Shown: positions 1 through 9,272 of the stretch, piece after piece
Layout: each line of letters starts with the position of its first letter
How positions within the stretch are numbered: position 1 is the first letter of the stretch
Assembly (NCBI RefSeq): GCF_023101665.1
Contig: NZ_CP082161.1
Span: 2,418,001 to 2,482,000, forward strand
Length of the DNA: 64,000 bases
Reading direction: 5' to 3'
DNA from: Bradyrhizobium sp. 195
GTDB lineage: Bacteria; Pseudomonadota; Alphaproteobacteria; Rhizobiales; Xanthobacteraceae
The notes under the pieces: generated by a model
Seen by the model: only the letters and a program-made list of their open reading frames with translations
Databases searched by the model: none
Told to the model about the DNA's origin: nothing
Made by a program: the position numbers and the translations under genes

Positions 1-447
1 CTCGCCGATTCCGGTCTGCCGCCCCAGCGGCTGGAGATCGAGATCACGGAATCCGTGCTGCTGGAGCGCGGCAGCGAGAACCACGCCTTCATGCAGCGGT
101 TGAAGCAGCTCGGCATCGAGCTGGCGCTTGACGATTTCGGCACCGGCTATTCCTCGCTCAGCTATTTGACGGCGTTCCCGTTCGACAAGATCAAGATCGA
201 CAAGTCGTTCATCCGCAACCTCACACATCAGCCTCGCAGCTCTGCCATCATCTCCGCGATCGTGACGCTGGCGCGGGGGCTGGACATGTCGGTCACCGCG
301 GAGGGCGTCGAAACCCGCGAGGAGTTCGACCGGCTGAAGGCGCTCGGCGTCAATTTCGCGCAAGGTTATCTGTTCGGCCGTCCGCAGCCGATCGAGCGGA
401 TCCTGTTCGATGCGCCCGTCAAATCGTCACGCCGCGACGCCGCCTGA
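1..447 (+). CDS. EAL-domain c-di-GMP phosphodiesterase, C-terminal part
   Basis: The frame is open from base 1, so the gene starts before the window and only about 148 C-terminal residues are present. The visible part is the second half of an EAL domain, which hydrolyses cyclic di-GMP to pGpG. It shows LEIEITES, the metal-binding DDFGTGYSS, the lysine in KIKIDKSF, the glutamate in AEGVET and the glutamine in FAQGYLFGRP. All catalytic residues that should fall in this half are present. The EAL signature itself and any sensor or GGDEF domain are outside the window. The tail after the domain is short and ends RRDAA. Confidence 0.9.
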   Translation, partial: LADSGLPPQRLEIEITESVLLERGSENHAFMQRLKQLGIELALDDFGTGYSSLSYLTAFPFDKIKIDKSFIRNLTHQPRSSAIISAIVTLARGLDMSVTAEGVETREEFDRLKALGVNFAQGYLFGRPQPIERILFDAPVKSSRRDAA

Positions 448-551
448 GGGCGGGCTGAAGCATCGCGCTCAAGTGGCATGCGCGAAAAGCCCTTGACCCG
501 GACACCCTCAGATGGTCGGAAAGACCGTCTAGGGATGAAATAAGCAAAAAC

Positions 552-1853
552 ATGCGGCTTCCGTTCTTCTACGGCTGGGTCGTGGTCGTCGTGACCTTCG
601 TCACCATGGCCATCGGCGTCAACGCGCGTACCGCCTTTTCACTGTTCTTTCCTCCCATCATCTCCGAATTCGGCTGGGAGCGTGGCGTCACCGCCGGCGC
701 CTTCTCCTTCGGCTTCGTGGTGTCGGGTGTGGTCAGTCCGCTGATCGGCCGCCTGATGGACCGCGCCGGGCCGCGCGCTGTGATGGAGCTCGGTGTCGTG
801 CTGATGGGCGGCGGGTTGCTGCTTGCGCCGCTCACCAGCACGCCCTGGCATCTCTATGTCACCATCGGCGTCATGGTCGGCGCCGGCTCGGTGTGTCTTG
901 GCTATTCCGGCCAGTCGCTGTTCCTGCCGAACTGGTTCATTCGCAAGCGCGGCTTCGCCATCGGCATCGCCTTTGCGGGCGTCGGCATCGGCTCGGTGAC
1001 GCTGCTGCCCTGGGTGCAGCACATGATCGAACAGACCGGCTGGCGCACGGCCTGCACCGCGATGGGACTGCTCGTCCTGATCGTGCTGGCGCCGATCAAT
1101 TTGTTGCTGCACAAGCGCCCGCAGGACGTCGGCCTCGAACCCGATGGCGATGCCGCCCCGACTGTTGGCGGCGCCCAACCGATCTCCAACATTGTCGATC
1201 CCGTTTGGGTCAATATCGACTGGACTCTGAAGCGCGCCGTCGCAACCGCGCGGTTCTGGTGGATCGCACTCGGCTATTTCTGCGGTCTGTACATCTGGTA
1301 TGCGGTGCAGGTGCACCAGACCAAATTCCTGCTCGACATCGGCTTCAGCTCCGGCGTCGCGGTGTGGGCGCTCGGCATCGTCAGCCTGCTCGGCATTCCC
1401 GGCCAGATCCTGCTCGGCCACGTCTCCGACCGGATCGGGCGGGAATGGGTGTGGGCGATCAGCTGCGCGGGCTTTGCGATCTGCTTTGCGGCGCTGATGG
1501 CACTGAAGTTCCAGCCGTCGCTGTGGCTTGTCTATGTGATGGTGTTCGCGCAAGGCGCGCTCGGCTATGGCCTCACCTCGATCATGGGCGCGGTGGTGTT
1601 CGAGATTTTCCAGGGCAGGCACCAGGGCAGCATTTTCGGAACGATCATGCTGGCGGCGCTGGCGGGCGGTGCCGCTGGTCCCTGGATGACCGGCTTCCTC
1701 TACGATCGCGCCGGCGACTATACGCTCGCCTTTGGTATCGCGATGGTCGTGAGCGGATTGTCGGCGCTCTCGATCTGGCAGGCTGCGCCGCGCAAGGTGC
1801 GGGCTGTGGCCGGCCGGCTGCACGAGCTCCAGGCGGGTACCAGCGCCGGATAA
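552..1853 (+). CDS. MFS transporter (oxalate/formate antiporter-like)
   Basis: This 433-residue protein has the twelve hydrophobic segments of a major facilitator carrier. The loop after TM2 carries GRLMDRAGPRAV, the MFS motif A, and a second copy, GHVSDRIGREW, lies in the matching loop of the C-terminal half. The N-terminus (FYGWVVVVVTFVTMAIGVNARTAFS) resembles the OFA (oxalate/formate antiporter) group of monocarboxylate carriers, but the substrate cannot be read from sequence. It stands alone. It converges with the cyclase gene, whose stop lies 3 bp away, so no room remains for a separate terminator. The ribosome binding site before the ATG is weak. Confidence 0.85.
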   Translation: MRLPFFYGWVVVVVTFVTMAIGVNARTAFSLFFPPIISEFGWERGVTAGAFSFGFVVSGVVSPLIGRLMDRAGPRAVMELGVVLMGGGLLLAPLTSTPWHLYVTIGVMVGAGSVCLGYSGQSLFLPNWFIRKRGFAIGIAFAGVGIGSVTLLPWVQHMIEQTGWRTACTAMGLLVLIVLAPINLLLHKRPQDVGLEPDGDAAPTVGGAQPISNIVDPVWVNIDWTLKRAVATARFWWIALGYFCGLYIWYAVQVHQTKFLLDIGFSSGVAVWALGIVSLLGIPGQILLGHVSDRIGREWVWAISCAGFAICFAALMALKFQPSLWLVYVMVFAQGALGYGLTSIMGAVVFEIFQGRHQGSIFGTIMLAALAGGAAGPWMTGFLYDRAGDYTLAFGIAMVVSGLSALSIWQAAPRKVRAVAGRLHELQAGTSAG

Positions 1854-1856
1854 GCC

Positions 1857-4800
1857 CTAGTGCTCGGCCAATTCTGCGGTGAGTGCCTTGGCGGCAAGCA
1901 GATCGGACGTCTCGAAGCCTTCCGTGAACCATCCGTACGTTGAGGCAAGGAGGGCTCGCGCTTCGATAAGCCTGCCTTCGTCGCGCCAGAGCCGAGCCAG
2001 ACTCATGGCTGCACGCAGTTCGAACGACTTCGCGGCTTGCCTGCGTGCCACATCAAGTGCAGTTTGCAGACAGGCCTCGACCTCATCCGCCGGAGCTCCA
2101 CGAATGCGCTGCAGTTCGCCGCCGATGCGTGCAACTTCTGCCTCCCACATATGTTCGCCATTGCGCGCGGCGAGATCCTTTGCCTCTGCCAGCGCAATGA
2201 GCCCTTTCTCGCCATCGCCAAGTTGCAAATAGGCCGATGCCAGCATGCACAAATAGCGGACTTGGTACCAACTGGCTCCGAGCCCGGCCCGATCATTCAA
2301 ACCCTGGCGCATGAGCGCCAGGCCGCCCTCCGGGTCACCTTCCTGCGCCATGGCCCAACCCCGAAGGATGAGGCCGCTCAACCGCCAGTAGTTCAAGCTG
2401 TGCTGATCGGCGAGGTTGATGATGGCGTCAGCGTGCGCATGCGCGGCTGCCACGTCACCCATCAGCTCGGCAGGTCCTGCTCCGCCATAGACCGCGACGT
2501 GGGCGGTAAGGTTCGTCTGATTCAGCTCCGCGGCGTATTCAAACGCCGCGCGGCTGGTTCCCTGGGCCTGATCGGGATAGCCAAGAACCCAGAGCACGAT
2601 GGCCAGGTAAGGTAACGCGGAGGCCTTCGGGTCATGGACATAGTGCACAGGCGCTGGCCGATGGGCGTCCGGGTCATAGCGGCTTAGGATCGCCTCGAAC
2701 TCGGAGTGGGCCGTAAGAAAGTCGCCCGCGTGCATGGCTGTGAGAGCCGCCAAACGATGCGCACCCAATTCCAGTGCCGTGTCCCCGGTACGCTCGGCGG
2801 CATGGCGTGCCTCGGCAACCAGCCTCTGCATGGCGCCGTAGTCGCCTCTCACGAAATGAAAAATATACTTGCCGCTAAGCGTCGCGAACAACGCATCCGT
2901 GTCATCGAGCTCGTAGCAGAGCGCATGCGCCCTGCTGAACGCAGTGCCAAGCTGAGGAGCCGTGTATCCGTGAATGGCGATCAGCGGACCTCCAATTGCG
3001 GTCTGGAGCGCGAGTTCCTGGCGATCCCGCTCCGGCCCTTCTGGACAGGCGTTGAGCGCCTGCAGCCCCCTCGTGAGGTGAGTGATTGCTTCGAGATTGG
3101 CGGAACGCCCGGCGGCATTTCGACCGGCCTGCAGCCAATAGCCGACCGCGTTGGCCACAAGTCCGGCCTCCGCGAGATGCAAAGCTATCGTCTCCGGCTC
3201 CATCTCCGCGCGGGCAGGATAATGTTCTTTTAGAGCTGCGGCGATCCGAGTGTGGATCTGCTGTCGCTTGCTCTTCAAGAGGCTCTCGTGCGCGATGTCC
3301 TGGACCAGCGCATGTTTGAAGCTGTAGCTGATATCCGGAGGCACTCCACGCCGGAAGATGAGTTCCGCCTCCAGCAGTTCATTGATCGCGCGCTGGAGGG
3401 CATCTTCATCGAGCGGTGTTACTGCCTTCAGCAGGTTGTGCCCAAACTCACGCCCAATGCATGCCGCGATCTGGGCGACCTCCTTGACGGGTGCCAACCG
3501 ATCAAGACGCGCCATCAACGAATCTTGGAGCGTTGTCGGGATCGCGAGCGGGGGCAACGGACCGATAAGCTCGTAGCAACTCCCCCGATCCTTAAGCAGC
3601 CCGGATTCGAGGACGGTCTTGGTGAGCTCCTCGACGAACAACGGCACACCGTCCGTCTTGGCCAAGATCTGCTCGAGCACCTCCTGCGGAAGCAGTTTGC
3701 CGCCGGTTATCCGGTCGACCACGGCCGCACCTTGCCTGCGGCCCAGCCGGCTCAAAAAGATTGCTGCCACATGTCCATGCGCGGTCCAGCGCGGAACGAA
3801 TTCCGATCGGAAAGTAACGACCATCAGGATCGAGTGACGCTGCACCTCGTCAACGGCCCGATCAAGGAGTTCGAGCGTGGTGGGATCGGCCCAGTGGACG
3901 TCCTCGTAAATGGCAAGAACCGGTTGCTTTGCCGCTAAGCCCTTTATCTGCTCCAACAGGGCCTGGAACGTTCGCTCTTTCTTTTGGTGTGGACTTAGCT
4001 CCAGCGGAGAGTAGCGCTTACCCGTCGGGATGGCCAACAGATCCGCGAGAACGGGCGCACTGCCACGTACGTCGTCCGTCGCAAGCGTGAGCATCGCCTC
4101 AAGGTTATCGAGCTGTTCTTCGGAAGGGTCCTCCCGCCGTATTCCCGCTGCCCGTTCAAGGAGCCCTACGATTGGATACAGGGCGCTGTTGGTGTGGAAT
4201 GGCGAACAGAAATGGCTGAGGCGCGTGTGCGGCACGCCTGCGAGCCGGTCGCGCAGCGCTCGCACGAGGTGGGATTTGCCGATGCCGGGTTCGCCGCCGA
4301 GCAGGACGATCTGTCCTTCTTGCCCTTTCGCCTGTTCCCAGCGGTCCAGGAGAAGAGCAAGTTCCTGGTCGCGCCCGACAAGCGCGGTCGTCGACATCCC
4401 GTGCTGGGCGTCAAATCGACTCTCTGCTGCGCCCTCGCCGGTGACGAGCCACACCTGCGCCGGCCCCGGGAAACCCTTGAGAGGCACTGTCCCCAGGTCC
4501 TGGTATATGAAGGCCTCGCCGATCAGGCGGTGCGTTGAATCGGCGATGAGAACGCCGCCGGGTTCGGCGAGCCCTTGCAAGCGGGCCGCCAGATTCGGGG
4601 TCTCTCCAATGACCGACCGCTCGCGGGCTTCTCCCTCGCCAATCAGTTCGCCGACGACAACCAGACCGGTTGCGATGCCGACGCGAGCGGCAAGGGCTGC
4701 ACCGGTCGGCCCGGTAAGCGCCGCGACTGCCTTGGATATCCGAAGCCCGGCGCGAACTGCACGCTCCGCCTCATCTTCATGCGCCCGCGGCCAGCCGAAG

Positions 4801-5228
4801 TAAGCGAGAACCCCGTCGCCGAGAAATTTGGCAACGTGTCCCTCGAACCGGGTGATCTCGCTCGCTACGGTGTTGTGGTAGGCCTGTATCAGGTCCCGCA
4901 CTTCCTCGGGGTCACGTCCCGAGGCGAGCGCAGTCGATCCGACCAGATCGACAAACATGACTGTGAGCTGCCGCCGGTCTGCTTCCGACGGCAGTGGCAG
5001 TATTGGCTGTGCTGCCGAGGCACGAACCTCCACAGGTATGGGATCGCTCGGCAGCGCGAGTGCGTGGATCGCCTTCAGCACGGTCTTGCGCGGGCCGAGC
5101 GGCAGACCAAGTTCCCGCAGATCGTCTTCGGTCAGCTCTGGCAGGACCTCAGGCGTGACTTCCGCATCCTGAAAGGCCTGGGAGTAGCGCTCCAGCCCAA
5201 GACCACGAAGCCATTCCGCGATGTTCAC
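1857..5228 (-). CDS. SAM domain-class III nucleotide cyclase-AAA ATPase-TPR-like protein
   Basis: This is a 1123-residue multidomain signalling protein. Residues 4-55 look like a SAM domain (WLRGLGLERYSQAF). Residues about 88-260 are a class III adenylate/guanylate cyclase: both metal aspartates are visible (D94 in FVDLVGST, D138 in FLGDGVLAYFG), with a substrate lysine just before (K134) and the transition-state N/R pair in TPNLAARL. A P-loop GGEPGIGKS at 311-319 opens an AAA/STAND-type ATPase module (LAIYEDVHWADP as Walker B). The last 500 residues are helical and alanine-rich, like degenerate TPRs. The start is GTG behind AGGAGG. The cyclase looks active. The trigger and the choice of cAMP or cGMP are unknown. 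Confidence 0.88.
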   Translation of the reverse strand: MNIAEWLRGLGLERYSQAFQDAEVTPEVLPELTEDDLRELGLPLGPRKTVLKAIHALALPSDPIPVEVRASAAQPILPLPSEADRRQLTVMFVDLVGSTALASGRDPEEVRDLIQAYHNTVASEITRFEGHVAKFLGDGVLAYFGWPRAHEDEAERAVRAGLRISKAVAALTGPTGAALAARVGIATGLVVVGELIGEGEARERSVIGETPNLAARLQGLAEPGGVLIADSTHRLIGEAFIYQDLGTVPLKGFPGPAQVWLVTGEGAAESRFDAQHGMSTTALVGRDQELALLLDRWEQAKGQEGQIVLLGGEPGIGKSHLVRALRDRLAGVPHTRLSHFCSPFHTNSALYPIVGLLERAAGIRREDPSEEQLDNLEAMLTLATDDVRGSAPVLADLLAIPTGKRYSPLELSPHQKKERTFQALLEQIKGLAAKQPVLAIYEDVHWADPTTLELLDRAVDEVQRHSILMVVTFRSEFVPRWTAHGHVAAIFLSRLGRRQGAAVVDRITGGKLLPQEVLEQILAKTDGVPLFVEELTKTVLESGLLKDRGSCYELIGPLPPLAIPTTLQDSLMARLDRLAPVKEVAQIAACIGREFGHNLLKAVTPLDEDALQRAINELLEAELIFRRGVPPDISYSFKHALVQDIAHESLLKSKRQQIHTRIAAALKEHYPARAEMEPETIALHLAEAGLVANAVGYWLQAGRNAAGRSANLEAITHLTRGLQALNACPEGPERDRQELALQTAIGGPLIAIHGYTAPQLGTAFSRAHALCYELDDTDALFATLSGKYIFHFVRGDYGAMQRLVAEARHAAERTGDTALELGAHRLAALTAMHAGDFLTAHSEFEAILSRYDPDAHRPAPVHYVHDPKASALPYLAIVLWVLGYPDQAQGTSRAAFEYAAELNQTNLTAHVAVYGGAGPAELMGDVAAAHAHADAIINLADQHSLNYWRLSGLILRGWAMAQEGDPEGGLALMRQGLNDRAGLGASWYQVRYLCMLASAYLQLGDGEKGLIALAEAKDLAARNGEHMWEAEVARIGGELQRIRGAPADEVEACLQTALDVARRQAAKSFELRAAMSLARLWRDEGRLIEARALLASTYGWFTEGFETSDLLAAKALTAELAEH

Positions 5229-5271
5229 GCGACGCCTCCTCGCTAGCTGTCAGGCGACGCGTACGGCAAGC

Positions 5272-5670
5272 TTAGTTGAAGGTATGCAACCTCAGCTTCA
5301 GCGAACCGTCCGCCTGACGCTCAAACACGTGCGTAGCAATCCCGCCGGCAGCTTGGCGCGACCCATCCGCTCCCTTGCCGTTGGCGCTCCATCTCGCCGT
5401 GCCGTAGACGATCTTGTCGTCTCCGCCCGCATCTATGATTGTCAGCTTATGATCGACGAATCCGCTCGAAAAAAGCCCGGCGAAGAATTTCTCGATTTCT
5501 GCTGGACCCGATATGACCTGATGGTTTGGAGGCAGCACTTTAGCGTCCGAAACGTACGCCGTGGCAACCGCTCTAGCGTCGGCTTTGTTGAATGCCGAAT
5601 CCCAGGCAGCATAAGCTTCAATGATTCCGGCCTTGACGTCGAAGCTCGTCGAGGAGGCCAAGTTCGTCAT
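5272..5670 (-). CDS. SnoaL-like / NTF2-fold protein
   Basis: This 132-residue protein has the layout of the SgcJ/DUF4440/SnoaL-like NTF2 fold: an N-terminal helix (IIEAYAAWDSAFNKADARAVATAYVSDAKVLPPN), GPAEIEKFFAGLF in the middle, and a C-terminal strand set ending HVFERQADGSLKLRLHTFN. Such proteins bind small molecules or act as isomerases or polyketide cyclases, so no substrate can be named. The ATG at 5670 is chosen because GAGGGAGG lies just upstream; a start 16 codons earlier lacks a ribosome site. It lies 43 bp upstream of the cyclase gene on the same strand, so the two may be co-transcribed. Confidence 0.75.
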   Translation of the reverse strand: MTNLASSTSFDVKAGIIEAYAAWDSAFNKADARAVATAYVSDAKVLPPNHQVISGPAEIEKFFAGLFSSGFVDHKLTIIDAGGDDKIVYGTARWSANGKGADGSRQAAGGIATHVFERQADGSLKLRLHTFN

Positions 5671-6057
5671 AATTCCCTCCCTCAAAGTTAACCTGGTAAC
5701 CACCGGATCATACTCCAACTAAACGGTGGGAAAATCTGGAAAGTGGGGAACCATGCGGAGCGAACGTCTCGCGCATATGAGGACACCCCCGGTAGCTTTC
5801 AGCGCCGTGACCGTACGTAGAAGCTGTCGACCGCGCGCTGTGGCGGGATTGCCGGTGTGGGAGCGCGGCTGAACGAGTTCGGGGCGAAACTGGCGCCGAA
5901 AGGTTCCGTACGCGCTAACTTACCGTCGCCTTTGTCGCAGACCGTTAAGTATGTTGCGTCTTGGCGGGGTGTGGTGGGTCTGCAAAAACGTCTTGGACAC
6001 CATCGCAGCGCTAGCGTCGGCGGATTGCCGCAACTTCCCGATGTCTCCGGTCCAACC
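5671..6057. other. Divergent intergenic region
   Basis: These 387 bases separate the minus-strand SnoaL-like gene from the plus-strand c-di-GMP gene and should hold both promoters. The plus frame of the c-di-GMP gene stays open back to a GTG at 5857, which would add 67 residues without any recognisable domain. That extension is not favoured, but it cannot be excluded because the ribosome site at 6058 is weak. I see no RNA gene or strong palindrome here. Confidence 0.5.
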
Positions 6058-8643
6058 ATGTCTGCCTCCGATTGTGCTGTAACGGAAATGCCGGACGTGC
6101 TGTTGGCCGCCCTGGAACGCGTCGACGACGCCATTGTCATTGTCGACAGCGCGCGGCGCGTCACGCATTTCAACGCCGGTGCCGAGCGGATCTGGAAGCT
6201 TGCGCGCACCAACGTGCTCGGCCGCGATGTCGACATTCTCACCTTGAAGTGTCTTCAAGACGATTCGATCGCAGAGTGCCGCGACGAGATCAGCCTCATA
6301 CGGCCCGACGGCAGCCGGATTCGGGCGGCCGTCTCGCTTTCGTCTTTCGCAAGCGGCGGTGTGACCCATCGCGTCGTGTTCGCGCGCGACGTTACCACCG
6401 AAGCGGAACGCCGCGCGCGGATCGCGCTGCTCGACGCCGTCTCGGATCAGACCAACCGCGCCGTGCTCATCACCGACACCGAGCTCGACATCCGCTACAC
6501 CAATGCAGCGTTCACCTCGCTGTTCGGCTATTCCGCCGCGGAAGCTGAGGGGCGGCGGGCGACCGATCTGTTGGCCGGCCGTCACACCAACCGCAAAGCG
6601 CTGACGACGATCGGACGGCGTCTCGTCAAGGGCGGTCCGGGCGGTGAGACCGAGGTCCTGATCTATACCAAGGACGGCGAGGAGATCTGGGTTGGCGCCC
6701 GGATCGATGCCTTCCGCGACAGGAAGGGCCGGGTCAAGCACATCTTCGCGCTGCTGGACGACATCACCGAGACCAAGCAGCTGCGCTCGCTCCAGCAGCT
6801 CATCATGGGCGCACTCGCCGACGAGGTGCCGATCGGCGAGATCGCCGACCGGCTCTGTGGCCGTGTCGAGGAGATCGCGCCCGACGTGGTCTGCTCGCTG
6901 CTTCACGTCGATGCCGCGGGCCTGATCCACCCGCTCGGCGGTCCCAGCCTGCCCGAGGATTATTCCCGCGCATTGGACGGTGTTGCGATTGGCCCCAATG
7001 TCGGCTCCTGCGGCACCGCCGCCTTCTATGGCGAACCGGTGCTGGCAACCGATCTCGACACCGATCCCCGCTGGCAGCCTTACAAGGCCATGCCGCTGTC
7101 GATCGGCCTGCGGGCTTGCTGGTCGACCCCGGTCAAGGCCAAGGACGGCCGGGTCATCGCGACGTTCGCTTTCTACTATCGGGAGTCCCGCGCGCCGAGC
7201 AATTGGCACCGGCGCATCGTGGAGGCCTGCGTCAATCTCGGCGCCTTCGCGATCGAGCGCAAGGAAGCGCGCGCCGAGATCGCGCGGCTCGCCTATCACG
7301 ACATCCTCACCGGCCTGCCGAACCGCGCGCAGCTGCGGCACCTCATCACCACCGCGATCGATGCCTGCCCGACCGGCAGCCATGTCGCGCTGGCCTTCCT
7401 CGACGTCGATCATTTCAAGGACGTCAACGACACGCTGGGTCACGCCGCCGGCGACGAGCTCCTGATCCAGCTCGCGCAACGGCTGCGCGAGCGGATTGGC
7501 CCTGAAGATATGCTGGGACGGCTCGGCGGCGACGAGTTTGTCATTCTGCTGCCGCAACGCAACGCCGAGAGTGCCGAGCGCGTCGCGGCAGGAATCACCG
7601 AAGCGCTGGCCGCACCCTTGAGGCTCGGATCGAAGCTGATGCCGATGTCGGTCAGCATCGGCATCAGCCTCTATCCCGACCATGCCACCGACATCGACAC
7701 GTTGATGCAGCAGGCCGACGCCGCCATGTACATGGCCAAGCAGGCCGGACGCTCGACCCATCGCATCTTCAGTGCCGAGATGAATGGACTCACCGAGCAG
7801 CGGCTGGCGCTGATCGCAGCGCTCCGCCGCGCCATCGCGGAAGGCGCGCTGAGCCTGAGTTACCAGCCGCAGATCCGCAGCTGCGACGGCGCCATCCACG
7901 GCGTCGAGGCGCTGTCGCGCTGGCGTGATGCCGTGCTCGGCGACGTCTCGCCGGCAAAGTTCATCCCGCTTGCCGAGGAGTGCGGCTTGATCGAGCAGAT
8001 CGGCCTGTGGTCGGTGCGCGAGGCCTGCCGCCAGATGGCGAGCTGGCGCCGCGCCGGGTTCAACATTCCCTGCGTCTCGGTGAACCTGTCGCCGATCAAT
8101 TTCCGTAACGTCACCCTGGCCGCGCGGCTCAAGGACATCCTCGCCGAATACGATCTGTCGGCGGACGCTTTGATGCTGGAGATCACCGAGGGCGTGTTCA
8201 TGCAGGACAGCGTCGCGGCGCTGGAGACGATGAACGCGATCCGCGAACTCGGCGTCGGCCTCTCCGTGGACGATTTCGGCACCGGCTATTCGAGCCTCAG
8301 CCGGCTCGCGCATCTGCCGATCCGCGAGTTGAAGATCGACCGCAGTTTCATGCGCGACATCGAGAAAGACGCGGGCGCGCTCGCGATCGCCACCGCCGTG
8401 GTGCGCGTCGGCCAGGGCCTCGGCATGAACGTCGTCGGCGAGGGCGTCGAGACCGAGGGCCAGCGCAAGACGCTGGCCGAACTCGGCTGCGACGTCGTGC
8501 AAGGCTTCCTCTACGCCCCCGCGCTTCCCCCCGTCGCCTTTGAGCGCTGGCTGATCGAGCACTGCGCCGAGCAGGCGAGGGCGACGCTGGGGCGGCTTGA
8601 TGTCAAGTCGGTCGGTGCGGTTGCTGTGAAGCAGTCGGCATAG
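6058..8643 (+). CDS. PAS-PAS-GAF-GGDEF-EAL cyclic di-GMP enzyme
   Basis: This 861-residue protein has two PAS domains (the first around VDDAIVIVDSARRVTHFNAGAERIW, the second around RAVLITDTELDIRYTNAAFTSLFGY), a GAF domain, a GGDEF domain and an EAL domain. The order is that of the oxygen sensor DosP of E. coli. The synthase signature RLGGDEFVILL is intact, but the allosteric RxxD I-site is absent because G stands where R is expected (GPED). The EAL half keeps VEALSRW, NLSPINF, EITEG, DDFGTGYSS, the KID lysine, EGVET and QGFLYA, so phosphodiesterase activity is expected. Whether the first PAS binds haem cannot be told. The start codon is uncertain. Confidence 0.9.
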   Translation: MSASDCAVTEMPDVLLAALERVDDAIVIVDSARRVTHFNAGAERIWKLARTNVLGRDVDILTLKCLQDDSIAECRDEISLIRPDGSRIRAAVSLSSFASGGVTHRVVFARDVTTEAERRARIALLDAVSDQTNRAVLITDTELDIRYTNAAFTSLFGYSAAEAEGRRATDLLAGRHTNRKALTTIGRRLVKGGPGGETEVLIYTKDGEEIWVGARIDAFRDRKGRVKHIFALLDDITETKQLRSLQQLIMGALADEVPIGEIADRLCGRVEEIAPDVVCSLLHVDAAGLIHPLGGPSLPEDYSRALDGVAIGPNVGSCGTAAFYGEPVLATDLDTDPRWQPYKAMPLSIGLRACWSTPVKAKDGRVIATFAFYYRESRAPSNWHRRIVEACVNLGAFAIERKEARAEIARLAYHDILTGLPNRAQLRHLITTAIDACPTGSHVALAFLDVDHFKDVNDTLGHAAGDELLIQLAQRLRERIGPEDMLGRLGGDEFVILLPQRNAESAERVAAGITEALAAPLRLGSKLMPMSVSIGISLYPDHATDIDTLMQQADAAMYMAKQAGRSTHRIFSAEMNGLTEQRLALIAALRRAIAEGALSLSYQPQIRSCDGAIHGVEALSRWRDAVLGDVSPAKFIPLAEECGLIEQIGLWSVREACRQMASWRRAGFNIPCVSVNLSPINFRNVTLAARLKDILAEYDLSADALMLEITEGVFMQDSVAALETMNAIRELGVGLSVDDFGTGYSSLSRLAHLPIRELKIDRSFMRDIEKDAGALAIATAVVRVGQGLGMNVVGEGVETEGQRKTLAELGCDVVQGFLYAPALPPVAFERWLIEHCAEQARATLGRLDVKSVGAVAVKQSA

Positions 8644-8659
8644 TCCGTCTTCGCTCCGG

Positions 8660-8872
8660 CTAGAGCATCGAAAGCACGACAATCCCGTCTTCGAGCTCTC
8701 CTGAAGCAAGGCGCGCCCGTGCCATGCGCTCGAACTCGGTTCGGTGCTTCTGCAAATAGCTGAAGGCCTGTTTCTGCGTGTTGAATGTCGTGGCAAGCCG
8801 GCACATCTGCCGATCTGCACCGGATGCGAGAAAAAAGGTGATGGTTCCGTGATCTGGTTTAATTCTAGGCAC
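8660..8872 (-). CDS. Small hypothetical protein, 70 residues
   Basis: I do not recognise a family. The product is 70 residues, mixed alpha/beta in appearance (GTITFFLASGADRQMCRLATTFNTQKQAFSYLQKHRTEFERMARARLASGELEDGIVVLSML). The amphipathic C-terminal helix and non-repetitive composition look like a real protein rather than a shadow. The GTG at 8872 is preferred to an in-frame GTG three codons earlier because GGAGA sits about nine bases upstream of it. Its stop lies 16 bp from the convergent c-di-GMP gene. Confidence 0.55.
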   Translation of the reverse strand: MPRIKPDHGTITFFLASGADRQMCRLATTFNTQKQAFSYLQKHRTEFERMARARLASGELEDGIVVLSML

Positions 8873-8932
8873 GATCTGCACTCTCCGGCATGTGATCGGC
8901 CCCCCAAAATTTCGGCGGCAGTCTGAAGACGA

Positions 8933-9175
8933 CTATCGCGCCGGCTTCCGTGAACGCTTCTTGAGCGCCGGCGTAGGCAAAGCGAGTCGAAGAGCTTCGT
9001 CAGCCGCTTCCTTGGCCTCGCGCGCCGCTCGGAGCCGCGCCATGTTCTTGCGAACCTCGACGGCCTGCCTTTCGGCATCGGCCAATGCCTGCGCTCCGTC
9101 TTCGGCGGCCAAGCGCCGGCGATCGGACCGCGCGACGCTTTCGGGTGACGGCTCTGCCGGCTTCTTGGTGCTCAT
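8933..9175 (-). CDS. Small charged helical hypothetical protein
   Basis: The product is 80 residues. It is rich in Ala, Arg, Lys and Glu and probably almost all helix or coiled coil (ADAERQAVEVRKNMARLRAAREAKEAADEALRLALP), with a basic tail KKRSRKPAR. A clear GGGGGAA ribosome site precedes the ATG. Such short basic proteins are common in Bradyrhizobium and are usually left as hypothetical. No domain is recognised. It lies downstream of cspA on the same strand, with a strong terminator between them, so it is probably transcribed separately. Confidence 0.6.
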   Translation of the reverse strand: MSTKKPAEPSPESVARSDRRRLAAEDGAQALADAERQAVEVRKNMARLRAAREAKEAADEALRLALPTPALKKRSRKPAR

Positions 9176-9200
9176 CGTTCCCCCGGCTCCGAAAACGATT

Positions 9201-9231
9201 AAACCCGCTCAATCCTGGGATTGAGCGGGCA
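9201..9231 (-). terminator. Intrinsic terminator of cspA
   Basis: A perfect 12-bp inverted repeat, CCCGCTCAATCC facing GGATTGAGCGGG, occupies 9204-9229. Read on the minus strand it is followed by TTTAATCG and lies about 40 bases past the cspA stop codon. Confidence 0.8.
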
Positions 9232-9272
9232 GGGCGACCGTTTCAGTACATCCGTGAAACGGTGCCACGATA

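Noticed and set aside
5920..9078. A 1052-codon minus-strand open frame across the c-di-GMP gene
   Set aside because: It is antisense to a protein with complete PAS, GAF, GGDEF and EAL motifs, has no recognisable domain and is rich in Arg/Gly/Ala/Asp as expected for a GC-rich shadow.
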